Positions 1 through 5,300 of a stretch of DNA of 9,559 nt are shown here, in pieces. This stretch comes from Actinomycetes bacterium (lineage in GTDB: Bacteria; Actinomycetota; Actinomycetes; Streptosporangiales; Streptosporangiaceae), in contig JAFACJ010000522.1 in NCBI GenBank assembly GCA_023425615.1, positions 1-9,559 of the forward strand, written 5' to 3'. A program made the position numbers and the translations under genes. A model generated the notes under the pieces. The model ran no database searches and was not told the origin of the DNA. It saw only the letters and a list, made by a program, of their open reading frames with translations. The number at the start of each line of letters is the position of its first letter. Positions within the stretch are counted from its first letter, which is position 1.

Positions 1-908
1 CGCACGTCCGGCTTGTCGATGCCCATGCCGAACGCGATCGTCGCCACGACCACCAGGCCGTCCTCGCGCAGGAAGCGCGACTGGTGCCGCGCCCGCATCC
101 CCGCGTCGAGGCCAGCGTGGTAGGGCAGCGCCTCGATCCCGTTGTTCACCAGGAAGTCGGCGGTCTTCTCCACCGAGGCGCGCGAGAGGCAGTAGACGAT
201 CGCCGCGTCCCCCGGGTGCTCGGTGCGCAGCAGTTCCAGGAGCTGCTTCTGCGGGTTGTTCTTGGGGACGATGCGGTACTAGATGTTCGGCCGGACGAAG
301 CTGGCGACGAAGTGCCGCGCCTCGCGCAGCGCCAGCCGTTCGGCGATCTCGGTGTGCGTGGCCTCGGTGGCGGTGGCGGTCAGCGCCACCCGCGGCACGT
401 CCGGCCAGCGTTCGTGCAGCATCGACAGGGCGAGGTAGTCGGGCCGGAAGTCGTGGCCCCACTGGGAGACGCAGTGCGCCTCGTCGATCGCGAACAGCGA
501 GATCTTGCCCTGGTCGAACAGCTGCACCGTGGACTCCAGCTGGAGCCGCTCGGGCGCCAGGTACAGCAGGTCCAGCTCGCCGGTGCGAAACGCCCGCTCG
601 ACCTCGCGGCGCTGGTCGAGGTTCTGCGTGGAGTTCAGGAAGGCTGCCTTCACCCCCAGGGCGCGCAGGGCGTCCACCTGGTCCTGCATCAGCGCGATCA
701 GGGGGGAGACCACCACCCCGGTGCCGGGCCTGACCAACGCGGGGATCTGATAACACAGGGACTTGCCGCCGCCGGTCGGCATGAGGACCAGCGCGTCGCC
801 GCCGGCGACGACATGTTCGATGATCTCCTGCTGGCCTGGCCGGAAGGAGTCATAGCCGAAGACGCGCTTGAGTGCGTCCAATGCGTCCTGCGCTCCGGGG
901 GAAGTCAC
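1..908 (-). pseudogene. recQ: ATP-dependent DNA helicase RecQ, 3' part outside window, interrupted by an in-frame amber codon
   Basis: RecQ helicases unwind DNA 3'-5' with ATP in recombinational repair and replication restart. From the GTG at 906-908 the product reads through the RecQ N-terminal segment, Walker A MPTGGGKS (residues 43-50), the DEAH box (142-145, followed by CVSQWGHDFRPDY) and TATAT motif III (177-181), then stops after FVRPNI (209 aa). The stop is TAG at 279-281. The same frame stays open beyond it to the window edge for 92 codons and encodes normal RecQ helicase-domain-2 sequence: YRIVPKN, IVYCLSR, then [14 protein letters not shown] (motif V). Many actinomycete RecQs, as I recall them, have Gln at the stop position (RPNIQY), so CAG to TAG is the simplest explanation. 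The preceding FDRPNI signature reads FVRPNI here. No frameshift is visible. The gene is either a recent pseudogene, a sequencing error, or suppressed. The RQC and HRDC domains would lie outside the window. Confidence 0.85.
279..281 (-). other. In-frame amber codon (TAG) inside recQ
   Basis: The plus strand reads CTA here, giving TAG on the coding strand, between RPNI and YRIVPKN of a RecQ helicase whose frame is intact on both sides. A single C-to-T change from a Gln codon (CAG) would produce it. It truncates the protein before the second RecA-like domain, which carries part of the ATPase site, so a protein ending here should not be an active helicase. Nothing around it resembles a selenocysteine, pyrrolysine or frameshift signal. 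Confidence 0.85.
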
Positions 909-914
909 CCGGCC

Positions 915-920
915 AGTGTA
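915..920 (-). promoter_or_regulatory. Possible -10 element giving a leaderless recQ transcript
   Basis: On the minus strand the hexamer TACACT fits the actinomycete TANNNT -10 pattern. It lies six bases before the GTG at 908, so initiation seven bases downstream would fall on the start codon itself. No Shine-Dalgarno sequence precedes the GTG, which agrees with a leaderless mRNA. No good -35 is visible. If correct, recQ can be transcribed separately from the EF-hand gene 51 bp upstream. Confidence 0.3.
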
Positions 921-959
921 TGAGCCGGGATCGTTCCGCGTGCGGGACCTGTGGATGAC

Positions 960-1172
960 TCAGAGGAGGGTGTCGAGCATCCTCTGGAGTTCCTCGAACG
1001 TGATGAACCCGTCGTGGTTGAGGTCCGCGCGCTCGAATCGCTCCTGCGTCTCGGCCTTGCTCCAGATCAGGCCCAGTTCGTCAAGGACCAGAGTGAAACC
1101 CACAAGATCGAGCCGCCCCTTCTCCTGGGCGTCGACCGTGCGGAATGCGGTGAGCAGGCCTTCGACTGTCAA
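960..1172 (-). CDS. Small EF-hand domain protein
   Basis: A 70-residue, probably cytosolic protein consisting of one EF-hand pair. The second loop, residues 50-61 (DLNHDGFITFEE), is canonical: Asp, Asn, Asp, the Phe backbone position, Thr and Glu occupy ligand positions 1, 3, 5, 7, 9 and 12, and Gly is at 6, so it should bind Ca2+. The first loop (residues 14-25, DAQEKGRLDLVG) keeps D1 and G6 but has Lys at 5 and Gly at 12, so it is probably structural. There is no signal peptide or membrane segment. The start is TTG at 1170-1172, chosen because GAAGGGAG (minus strand, 1180-1187) sits 7 bases upstream. Small EF-hand proteins occur widely in actinomycetes as possible Ca2+ buffers or sensors; no partner is known here. 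It lies 51 bp upstream of recQ on the same strand, but a functional link is not implied. Confidence 0.8.
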   Translation of the reverse strand: MTVEGLLTAFRTVDAQEKGRLDLVGFTLVLDELGLIWSKAETQERFERADLNHDGFITFEELQRMLDTLL

Positions 1173-1179
1173 AATGGAG

Positions 1180-1187
1180 CTCCCTTC
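1180..1187 (-). promoter_or_regulatory. Ribosome binding site fixing the TTG start of the EF-hand gene
   Basis: The minus strand reads GAAGGGAG, complementary to the 16S rRNA tail, 7 bases before the TTG at 1172. It supports the unusual TTG start. The upstream minus-strand ATG inside the palindrome at 1196-1208 is in a different frame. Confidence 0.6.
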
Positions 1188-1195
1188 CTCGCCTG

Positions 1196-1208
1196 ATCAT
1201 TGAATGAT
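1196..1208. repeat. Perfect 13-bp palindrome upstream of the EF-hand gene
   Basis: ATCATT-G-AATGAT is a perfect inverted repeat with a one-base centre, starting about 9 bases upstream of the EF-hand ribosome binding site. Size and place suit an operator for a dimeric repressor of that gene, but no cognate regulator can be named. Confidence 0.4.
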
Positions 1209-1217
1209 GACACACGC

Positions 1218-1231
1218 TGTGACGTTTCACA
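1218..1231. repeat. TGTGA-N4-TCACA inverted repeat
   Basis: The arms TGTGA (1218-1222) and TCACA (1227-1231) are those of Crp/Fnr-family sites, but the spacer is four bases rather than the six in the Crp consensus. It could be an operator for a different dimeric regulator, or chance. The presence of an adenylate cyclase in the window is not enough to call it a cAMP-Crp site. Confidence 0.3.
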
Positions 1232-1425
1232 TGGCACAAAGGGTTCCCTAGCGGAGACAGATGGTCCTAGGGCCTGGCCGAAAACGCGGTACGGGTGCGG
1301 ATTTCCCACTTTTTTCACTCTCGCCACCGGGCTACGGCCACCACGTACACCATGGCCTTGCCCCTCTAAATACCAAAAAAGGGTCCCTTGACCGTTATTG
1401 CAGTGGAGGTCGTACCGTTCCCGGT

Positions 1426-1444
1426 GGCCCGGGGATCCCGGGCC
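1426..1444. repeat. Strong GC hairpin in the pirin upstream region
   Basis: GGCCCGGG (1426-1433) and CCCGGGCC (1437-1444) form a perfect 8-bp GC stem around the three bases GAT. It lies about 100 bases before the pirin start, where no annotated gene ends. If transcription starts near the TTGACC hexamer at 1388, the hairpin would be in the 5' leader. Its role (attenuator, mRNA stabiliser, end of an unrecognised small RNA, or none) cannot be told. Confidence 0.45.
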
Positions 1445-1474
1445 GGGGCCGGTGTGGCCGCGGACCGGGAATAT

Positions 1475-1496
1475 GTTTAAACTTCAACCAGTTGGA
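1475..1496. promoter_or_regulatory. GTTTAAAC palindrome and adjoining inverted repeat upstream of pirin
   Basis: GTTTAAAC (1475-1482) is an 8-bp palindrome in an A/T-rich island. It is followed at once by TTCAAC-CA-GTTGGA (1483-1496), an inverted repeat with five of six arm positions matching. The block lies about 50 bp before the pirin start and resembles operators of MarR-family regulators in size and composition. It does not match the ATGCA-N2-TGCAT operators at the MarR-MFS locus, so that MarR protein need not bind here. Confidence 0.35.
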
Positions 1497-1545
1497 GCGA
1501 GTGCAGGACTCACCCCAGCGTCACCTCGGCCCTAAGGAGGGCGCC

Positions 1546-2505
1546 ATGCCGGCCGTCACCGTGGAGAACACCCTCACCCTGCCGCGGGTCACCGTGCCCG
1601 ACCCCGCCAACGACACGCCGCGGCCGGTGATCGGCGTGACCAACGCCCCGAAGGGATTCGAGGGCGAGGGCTTCCCCGTCCACCGCGCCTTCTCCGGCGT
1701 GCACCTGCGCCACCTCGACCCGTTCATCATGATGGACCAGATGGGAGAGGTGGACTACGCGCCGGGCGAGCCCAAGGGCACCCCCTGGCACCCCCACCGC
1801 GGCTTCGAGACCGTCACCTATCTCATCGACGGCGAGTTCGACCACCGGGACACCGCCGGAGGCGGCGGCAAGATCGGCCCCGGCGACACCCAGTGGATGA
1901 CCGCGGGCTCCGGCCTGCTGCACATCGAGGCGCCGCCGGAGCAGCTCGTCATGAGCGGCGGCCTGTTCCACGGGCTCCAGCTGTGGGTGAACCTGCCCGC
2001 CAAGGACAAGATGATCCCGCCGCGCTACCAGGACATCGGCGGCTCCCACATCACCCTGCTCACCACGCACGACGGCGGCGCGCTGCTGCGCGTCATCGCG
2101 GGCGAGCTCGACGGGCACCGCGGTCCCGGCATGACGCACACGCCGATCACCATGATCCACACCACCGTCAGCCCCGGTGCCCGGCTCACGCTGCCCTGGA
2201 ACCCGGAGTTCAACGCCCTGGCCTACGTCCTGTCCGGACGCGGGACCGTCGGCACCGCGCACCGCCCGATCCACGGCGGCCAGCTCGGGGTGTTCGGCAA
2301 GGGCTCCAGCATCACCCTGTCCGCCGACGCACAGCAGGACTCCAACAAGCCCGCCCTCGACGTCATCCTCCTCGGCGGGCGACCGATCGGCGAGCCCGTC
2401 GCCCACTACGGCCCGTTCGTCATGAACACCCGCGCCGAACTCCAGCAGGCCTTCGAGGACTTCCAGGCCGGACGGCTCGGCGTCATCCCCGCCGAGCACA
2501 TCTAG
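1546..2505 (+). CDS. Pirin family protein (bicupin)
   Basis: A 319-aa cytosolic bicupin. The pirin metal site is complete: H82 and H84 in WHPHRGFETVTY, then H126 and E128 in GLLHIEAP, matching human pirin H56/H58/H101/E103. The pirin signature segment VHRAFSGVHLRHLDPF-MMD precedes it, and the C-terminal cupin with the family tail GGRPIGEPVAHYGPFVMNT follows. Bacterial pirins such as E. coli YhhW bind iron and cleave quercetin in vitro; others bind metabolic enzymes, so the true substrate here is unknown. The ATG at 1546 is chosen over upstream in-frame codons because AAGGAGG (1534-1540) lies 5 bases before it. It is a single-gene unit that ends at the shared hairpin 2520-2555, convergent with the MarR gene. 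Length is slightly above the usual 230-300 aa of pirins. Confidence 0.92.
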   Translation: MPAVTVENTLTLPRVTVPDPANDTPRPVIGVTNAPKGFEGEGFPVHRAFSGVHLRHLDPFIMMDQMGEVDYAPGEPKGTPWHPHRGFETVTYLIDGEFDHRDTAGGGGKIGPGDTQWMTAGSGLLHIEAPPEQLVMSGGLFHGLQLWVNLPAKDKMIPPRYQDIGGSHITLLTTHDGGALLRVIAGELDGHRGPGMTHTPITMIHTTVSPGARLTLPWNPEFNALAYVLSGRGTVGTAHRPIHGGQLGVFGKGSSITLSADAQQDSNKPALDVILLGGRPIGEPVAHYGPFVMNTRAELQQAFEDFQAGRLGVIPAEHI

Positions 2506-2519
2506 CACACCGCGTGGAC

Positions 2520-2555
2520 GATGAGGGCGGACCCCGGAAGGGATCCGCCCTCATC
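2520..2555. terminator. Bidirectional terminator between pirin and MarR genes
   Basis: A 12-bp perfect stem GATGAGGGCGGA / TCCGCCCTCATC is followed inward by one C-A mismatch, three C-G pairs and a GGAA loop of the GNRA type. It sits between the pirin stop (2505) and the stop of the convergent regulator (2574). There is no U-tract, as is usual for actinomycete hairpin terminators. The symmetric stem can serve both strands. Confidence 0.8.
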
Positions 2556-2573
2556 GCCGTGCCGGATGCTCCG

Positions 2574-2951
2574 TCAGCGGGCGAAGGCCTCGCTGATGAC
2601 GGCCCTGTGGTCGGGACACGCCTGCTCCCAGCGGCGCTCGCCCTCCTCGGTGAGGGTGACGAAGACGCCGCGGCGGTCCTCACGGCACATGCTGCGCCGG
2701 ACCAGGCCCTCTTTCTCCAGCCGGGCGACGGCCCTGGACAGCGCGCTCTGCGTCAGATGGACCGCCTCGCTCAGCTCCTGCATGCGCAGTCCCTCGCAGC
2801 TGCCGCGGTGGTCGGCCAGGCGGTCGAGGACCTCGAACTCGCTCATGCCCAGACCGTGGCCGTGGAGTGCCTTGTCCAGACGGCAGGACAGCGCGGCGAC
2901 CTGGCGGGCCAGCTCGCGCCACTCCTCCACCTGCTCACGCGCCTCGCTCAC
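2574..2951 (-). CDS. MarR family transcriptional regulator
   Basis: A 125-aa winged-helix repressor from the GTG at 2949-2951. Helix alpha-1 is followed by the scaffold LGMSEFEVLDRL (residues 34-45), the recognition helix region around LTQSALSRAVARLEKEGL (66-83) and the wing with the MarR signature CREDRRGVFVTLTEEG (89-104). Four Cys (23, 52, 89, 112) are present, but none sits in a recognised redox motif. A longer reading from ATG 2993 (139 aa) is open, but that ATG lies inside the operator palindrome, lacks an RBS, and would fall upstream of the -10 hexamer TAAAAT (2977-2982). The start is therefore moved to the GTG, although its own RBS is weak. The gene is divergent from the MFS exporter at 3038, the usual MarR-exporter arrangement. 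It likely represses both genes until a small-molecule ligand binds. Confidence 0.88.
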   Translation of the reverse strand: MSEAREQVEEWRELARQVAALSCRLDKALHGHGLGMSEFEVLDRLADHRGSCEGLRMQELSEAVHLTQSALSRAVARLEKEGLVRRSMCREDRRGVFVTLTEEGERRWEQACPDHRAVISEAFAR

Positions 2952-2976
2952 GCCCGCCAGAGTAGCATGCGGCAGA

Positions 2977-2982
2977 ATTTTA
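2977..2982 (-). promoter_or_regulatory. Putative -10 of the MarR gene
   Basis: On the minus strand the hexamer TAAAAT (5 of 6 to TATAAT) would start transcription near 2970, about 20 bases before the GTG at 2951. The only candidate -35 is poor and overlaps the TTGCAC at 3001-3006 used by the divergent promoter. Operator 1 abuts this hexamer, which suits autoregulation. Confidence 0.45.
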
Positions 2983-3027
2983 TGCATCTGCATTTAATGC
3001 TTGCACATTCGATGCATGTGCATGTAA
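2982..3027. promoter_or_regulatory. Twin operator for the MarR regulator
   Basis: Two 16-bp near-copies (14 of 16 identical) start at 2982 and 3012, exactly 30 bp apart. Each begins with a perfect inverted repeat: ATGCA-TC-TGCAT (2982-2993) and ATGCA-TG-TGCAT (3012-3023). Between them TGC-TT-GCA (2998-3005) is a shorter, degenerate relative. Thirty bp is close to three helical turns, which would place two repressor dimers on nearly the same face. Operator 1 abuts the MarR -10, and operator 2 lies in the spacer and -10 of the MFS promoter. The binding protein is inferred to be the adjacent MarR from position alone. Confidence 0.7.
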
Positions 3028-3028
3028 C
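3001..3028 (+). promoter_or_regulatory. Putative MFS promoter, leaderless or nearly so
   Basis: TTGCAC (3001-3006) and TGTAAC (3023-3028) are separated by 16 bp. Initiation about seven bases after the -10 would fall near 3035, only three bases before the ATG at 3038. No Shine-Dalgarno sequence precedes the ATG, so a leaderless mRNA, common in actinomycetes, is the simplest reading. Operator 2 occupies the spacer and overlaps the -10. Confidence 0.45.
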
Positions 3029-3037
3029 TTCGGCCCC

Positions 3038-4510
3038 ATGATCTCTCACGGCACTGTGCACGAGACCTCGTCCCCTTCCCCCGAAGACACACGATGGTCG
3101 CCCCGGCTCTGGGGCACCCTTCTCGTCCTGTGCACCGTCCTGTTCCTCGACGGGCTCGACGTCTCGATGGTCGGCGTGACGCTCCCCGCCATCCAGGCCG
3201 ACCTCGGCCTGTCCACCGCGACACTGCAGTGGATCGTCAGCGGCTACGTCCTGGGATACGGCGGGCTGCTGCTGCTCGGCGGGCGCACCGCTGACCTGCT
3301 CGGACGCAGACGGGTGCTGCTCATCGCGCTCGCGGTGTTCGCGCTGGCCTCCCTGCTCAGCGTGTTCACCGCCAACGGGGCGCTGCTCATCGCCACCCGG
3401 TTCGTCAAGGGCGTGGCGGCGGCGTTCACCGCGCCCGCCGGCCTGTCGATCCTGACCACGACCTTTCCCGAGGGGCCGGTCCGCAACCGGGCCCTCGGCA
3501 TCTACACCGTGTTCGGGGCCAGCGGCTTCTCCTCCGGCCTGATCCTCGGCGGGCTGCTGTCGGAGCTGAACTGGCGCGCGGTGTTCCTGCTGCCCGCGCC
3601 CCTGGCGCTGCTCGCCCTCGTCGCCGGGTACTTCCTCATCCCGCGCGGCTCCGAACGCGCCGAAGGCGGCCACGACCTGCTCGGCGCGGCCACCTCGACC
3701 GGGGCGCTGCTCCTGCTGGTGTTCACCGTGGTCAGCGCGCCCGAAGCGGGCTGGACGTCCGTGCGCACCCTCGGCTCCTTCGCCCTGGTCCTCGCGCTGG
3801 CCGCCGCCTTCCTCGCCGTCGAGCGGCGGATGGCGCACCCGCTGGTCAGGCTCGGCATCTTCCGCAACAAGCTGCTGGTCGGCGCCAATCTGACGGCGAT
3901 GACGGTCTTCGGCTCCTACGCGGCGTTCCAGTTCCTGGTCGCCCTCTACCTGCAGACCGTCCTCGCCTGGTCACCGCTGGAGATGGCGCTCGCCCTGCTG
4001 CCCGCCGGGCTCATCGTCGCCTTCTCCGGGCCTGCCATGGGCAGGCTCATCACCCGCTACGGGCCGGTCCGCCTGGTCAGCCTGGGCATGCTCGCCTTCA
4101 TCGCCGCCTACGCCCTCTTCCTGCGGGCGGACGCCGAGCCCCGCTTCGCCACCGTCATCCTGCCCACCGCCCTGCTCCTGGGCGCGGGCTTCGCCCTGGC
4201 CTTCAGCTCGCTGAACTCCCAGGCCACCACCGGCGTGTCCGACGACGAACAGGGCCTGGCCTCGGGGCTGGTGCAGACGTCCTTCCAGATCGGCGGCGCG
4301 GTCGTGCTCGCCGTGGTCACGGCCGTCGTCTCCGGCTCGCCCATCACCCGCGGGGAGATGCCCGGCAGCTTCCGGCCCGCGTTGATCCTCATCACCGTCG
4401 TCGCGGCACTGGGCCTGCTCAGCGCGGCACGGCACTGGTCGCACCGCTTCGAGGACACGCCCGAAAAGGAGGTCGGCGAACAGTCACGCGAACTCGAACC
4501 CGTCGCCTGA
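3038..4510 (+). CDS. MFS transporter, DHA2 (EmrB/QacA-like) drug efflux type
   Basis: A 490-aa polytopic membrane protein, probably a proton-driven exporter of a toxic or endogenous small molecule. After a 22-residue soluble N-terminus come LDGLDVSMVGVTLP (37-50; the family motif with Asp in TM1), motif A GGRTADLLGRRR (81-92) in the TM2-TM3 loop, motif B around R121 in TRFVKGVAAAF, and the motif C region FGASGFSSGLILGG (159-172) in TM5. Many further hydrophobic segments follow, in keeping with the 14-helix DHA2 group, and it ends in a charged tail of about 25 residues. The ATG has no RBS and appears leaderless. The gene is controlled from the twin operator shared with the divergent MarR gene, and it ends before the hairpin at 4526-4553. 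Substrate is unknown; the regulator's ligand is probably also the exported compound. Confidence 0.9.
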   Translation: MISHGTVHETSSPSPEDTRWSPRLWGTLLVLCTVLFLDGLDVSMVGVTLPAIQADLGLSTATLQWIVSGYVLGYGGLLLLGGRTADLLGRRRVLLIALAVFALASLLSVFTANGALLIATRFVKGVAAAFTAPAGLSILTTTFPEGPVRNRALGIYTVFGASGFSSGLILGGLLSELNWRAVFLLPAPLALLALVAGYFLIPRGSERAEGGHDLLGAATSTGALLLLVFTVVSAPEAGWTSVRTLGSFALVLALAAAFLAVERRMAHPLVRLGIFRNKLLVGANLTAMTVFGSYAAFQFLVALYLQTVLAWSPLEMALALLPAGLIVAFSGPAMGRLITRYGPVRLVSLGMLAFIAAYALFLRADAEPRFATVILPTALLLGAGFALAFSSLNSQATTGVSDDEQGLASGLVQTSFQIGGAVVLAVVTAVVSGSPITRGEMPGSFRPALILITVVAALGLLSAARHWSHRFEDTPEKEVGEQSRELEPVA

Positions 4511-4525
4511 CGCCCTCGACCGCGT

Positions 4526-4553
4526 CCTGCTCCGCCCGCTCGGGCGGAGCAGG
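4526..4553. terminator. Bidirectional terminator between MFS and nucleosidase genes
   Basis: CCTGCTCCGCCCG (4526-4538) and CGGGCGGAGCAGG (4541-4553) are perfect complements around two bases, so the working form is a stem of about 12 bp with a small loop. It follows the MFS stop by 15 bp and lies beyond the end of the convergent nucleosidase gene. Smaller palindromes nearer that gene (4585-4597 GCACGG-A-CCGTGC; 4600-4612) may assist on the minus strand. Confidence 0.8.
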
Positions 4554-4632
4554 GCTTCGTCGTCCTCCCGTTCCGGCGCCGCCGGCACGGACCGTGCGCC
4601 CCCTCCGAGGGGTTCTGTAACCGGCTCTGTGG

Positions 4633-5199
4633 CTAGAGGTGGGTCACGACCCAGGCGGCCAGGTCGCGGGCGCACGCCTCGATCGAGTCCTTCCAGGTCA
4701 TGGCCGCCTCCTCGTCAGCGGTGTCGCTGACGTGCTTGACGAGGCGGACGGGGACTCCGGCGGCACGGGCGGCGGCGGCCACGGCGTATCCCTCCATGTC
4801 CACGAGGTCGGCGTGGGCGGCCAGCGCGGCGCGTACTCCCTCCGCGGAGACGAAGACATCGCCGGTGGCCAGGATGGGACCCTCGTGCCCCAGGTCGAAG
4901 GAGCGGCCCGTGGGACGTCCGATCAGCGCCTCGATCGCCACGCCGTCCAGGTCGTGCTGGATGACCCGGGAGATCTCGTGTGTGCCCTTGATGCCGGGCT
5001 TGAGGGCACCGGCCGTGCCCAGGTTGACGACCTCCGAGGGCCGGTGGGAGGCCAGGACACGGGCGACGGCCACCGCCGCGTTGACCTTGCCTATCCCCGT
5101 GAGGAGGAGGGGGAAGTCGTCGTTCAGATGGACCGCTTCCTCCTCGGCGGCCACGACGAGGAGGGGACGATCCGGAGCGATGATGCCAGTGAGCCGCAT
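4633..5199 (-). CDS. MTA/SAH-type nucleosidase (PNP/UDP phosphorylase superfamily)
   Basis: A 188-aa cytosolic enzyme expected to hydrolyse the N-glycosidic bond of methylthioadenosine or S-adenosylhomocysteine, or a related nucleoside. The three functional positions of E. coli MTA/SAH nucleosidase have counterparts: Glu in AEEEA (19-21, matching E12), E136 in VDMEGYAVAAAA (matching E174) and D159 in HVSDTADEE (matching D197). TGIGKVNAAVA (34-44) and NLGTAGAL (59-66) are the superfamily glycine-rich segments. It is shorter than the usual 225-240 aa, with tight loops, but no motif is lost. Futalosine hydrolase (MqnB) is a related alternative that sequence alone does not exclude. The start ATG at 5197-5199 has no clear RBS; an in-frame GTG 9 bases upstream (5206-5208) is possible. 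Frame extension further upstream has no family similarity. It has its own promoter in the 101-bp gap after the thioesterase gene. Confidence 0.8.
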   Translation of the reverse strand: MRLTGIIAPDRPLLVVAAEEEAVHLNDDFPLLLTGIGKVNAAVAVARVLASHRPSEVVNLGTAGALKPGIKGTHEISRVIQHDLDGVAIEALIGRPTGRSFDLGHEGPILATGDVFVSAEGVRAALAAHADLVDMEGYAVAAAARAAGVPVRLVKHVSDTADEEAAMTWKDSIEACARDLAAWVVTHL

Positions 5200-5232
5200 G
5201 ACTGGCACGCTAACGTCTCTAGGAGTCGCTTT

Positions 5233-5262
5233 GTCATAGCGGCGGGTGAGTACAAGTGTCAC
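5233..5262 (-). promoter_or_regulatory. Putative housekeeping-type promoter of the nucleosidase gene
   Basis: On the minus strand GTGACA (5257-5262; 5 of 6 to TTGACA) and TATGAC (5233-5238; 4 of 6 to TATAAT) are 18 bp apart. Transcription would begin near 5226, leaving a leader of about 27 bases. It suggests the nucleosidase is not obligatorily co-transcribed with the thioesterase gene upstream. Confidence 0.5.
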
Positions 5263-5300
5263 GTTTTGGCGAAGCGCTACCGGATCGTCTCGCTGTGACG

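Larger units (their letters stand above)
1173..1545. promoter_or_regulatory. Divergent intergenic region between the EF-hand and pirin genes
   Basis: This 373-bp gap is the longest non-coding stretch in the window and is richer in A/T than the flanking genes. It holds a 13-bp palindrome (1196-1208), a TGTGA-N4-TCACA inverted repeat (1218-1231), a TTGACC hexamer (1388-1393) that could be a -35 for the pirin gene with a weak TACCGT -10 (1413-1418) 19 bp on, a strong GC hairpin (1426-1444), and GTTTAAAC followed by an imperfect inverted repeat (1475-1496). I recognise no riboswitch or other RNA family, and no convincing ORF with a ribosome binding site. Reading frames that extend the pirin upstream through this region show no RBS or conserved sequence. 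Confidence 0.6.

Noticed and set aside
1218..1231. cAMP-Crp binding site
   Set aside because: The arms agree but the spacer is four, not six, bases; kept only as an unassigned inverted repeat.
1379..1389. AAGGG-T-CCCTT followed on the minus strand by a T-run, looking like a terminator
   Set aside because: The arms are separated by a single base, so a hairpin cannot close fully, and no minus-strand gene ends there.
1261..1545. N-terminal extension of the pirin from upstream in-frame codons
   Set aside because: The sequence is not pirin-like, and the ATG at 1546 has a near-perfect RBS.
1510..2508. Long minus-strand open frame opposite the pirin gene
   Set aside because: It is a shadow of codon bias: low-complexity Gly/Val/Asp-rich protein with no family motif, exactly opposite a gene with conserved metal ligands and a good RBS.
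2948..3838. Long minus-strand open frame opposite the MFS gene
   Set aside because: Its product is dominated by Gly, Glu, Gln and Arg, has no domain, and lies opposite the clear MFS frame; a GC-bias artefact.
5258..5299. GTCAC ... GTGAC inverted repeat after the thioesterase stop as a terminator
   Set aside because: Five-bp arms are more than 30 bases apart, and one overlaps the nucleosidase -35; too weak to call.
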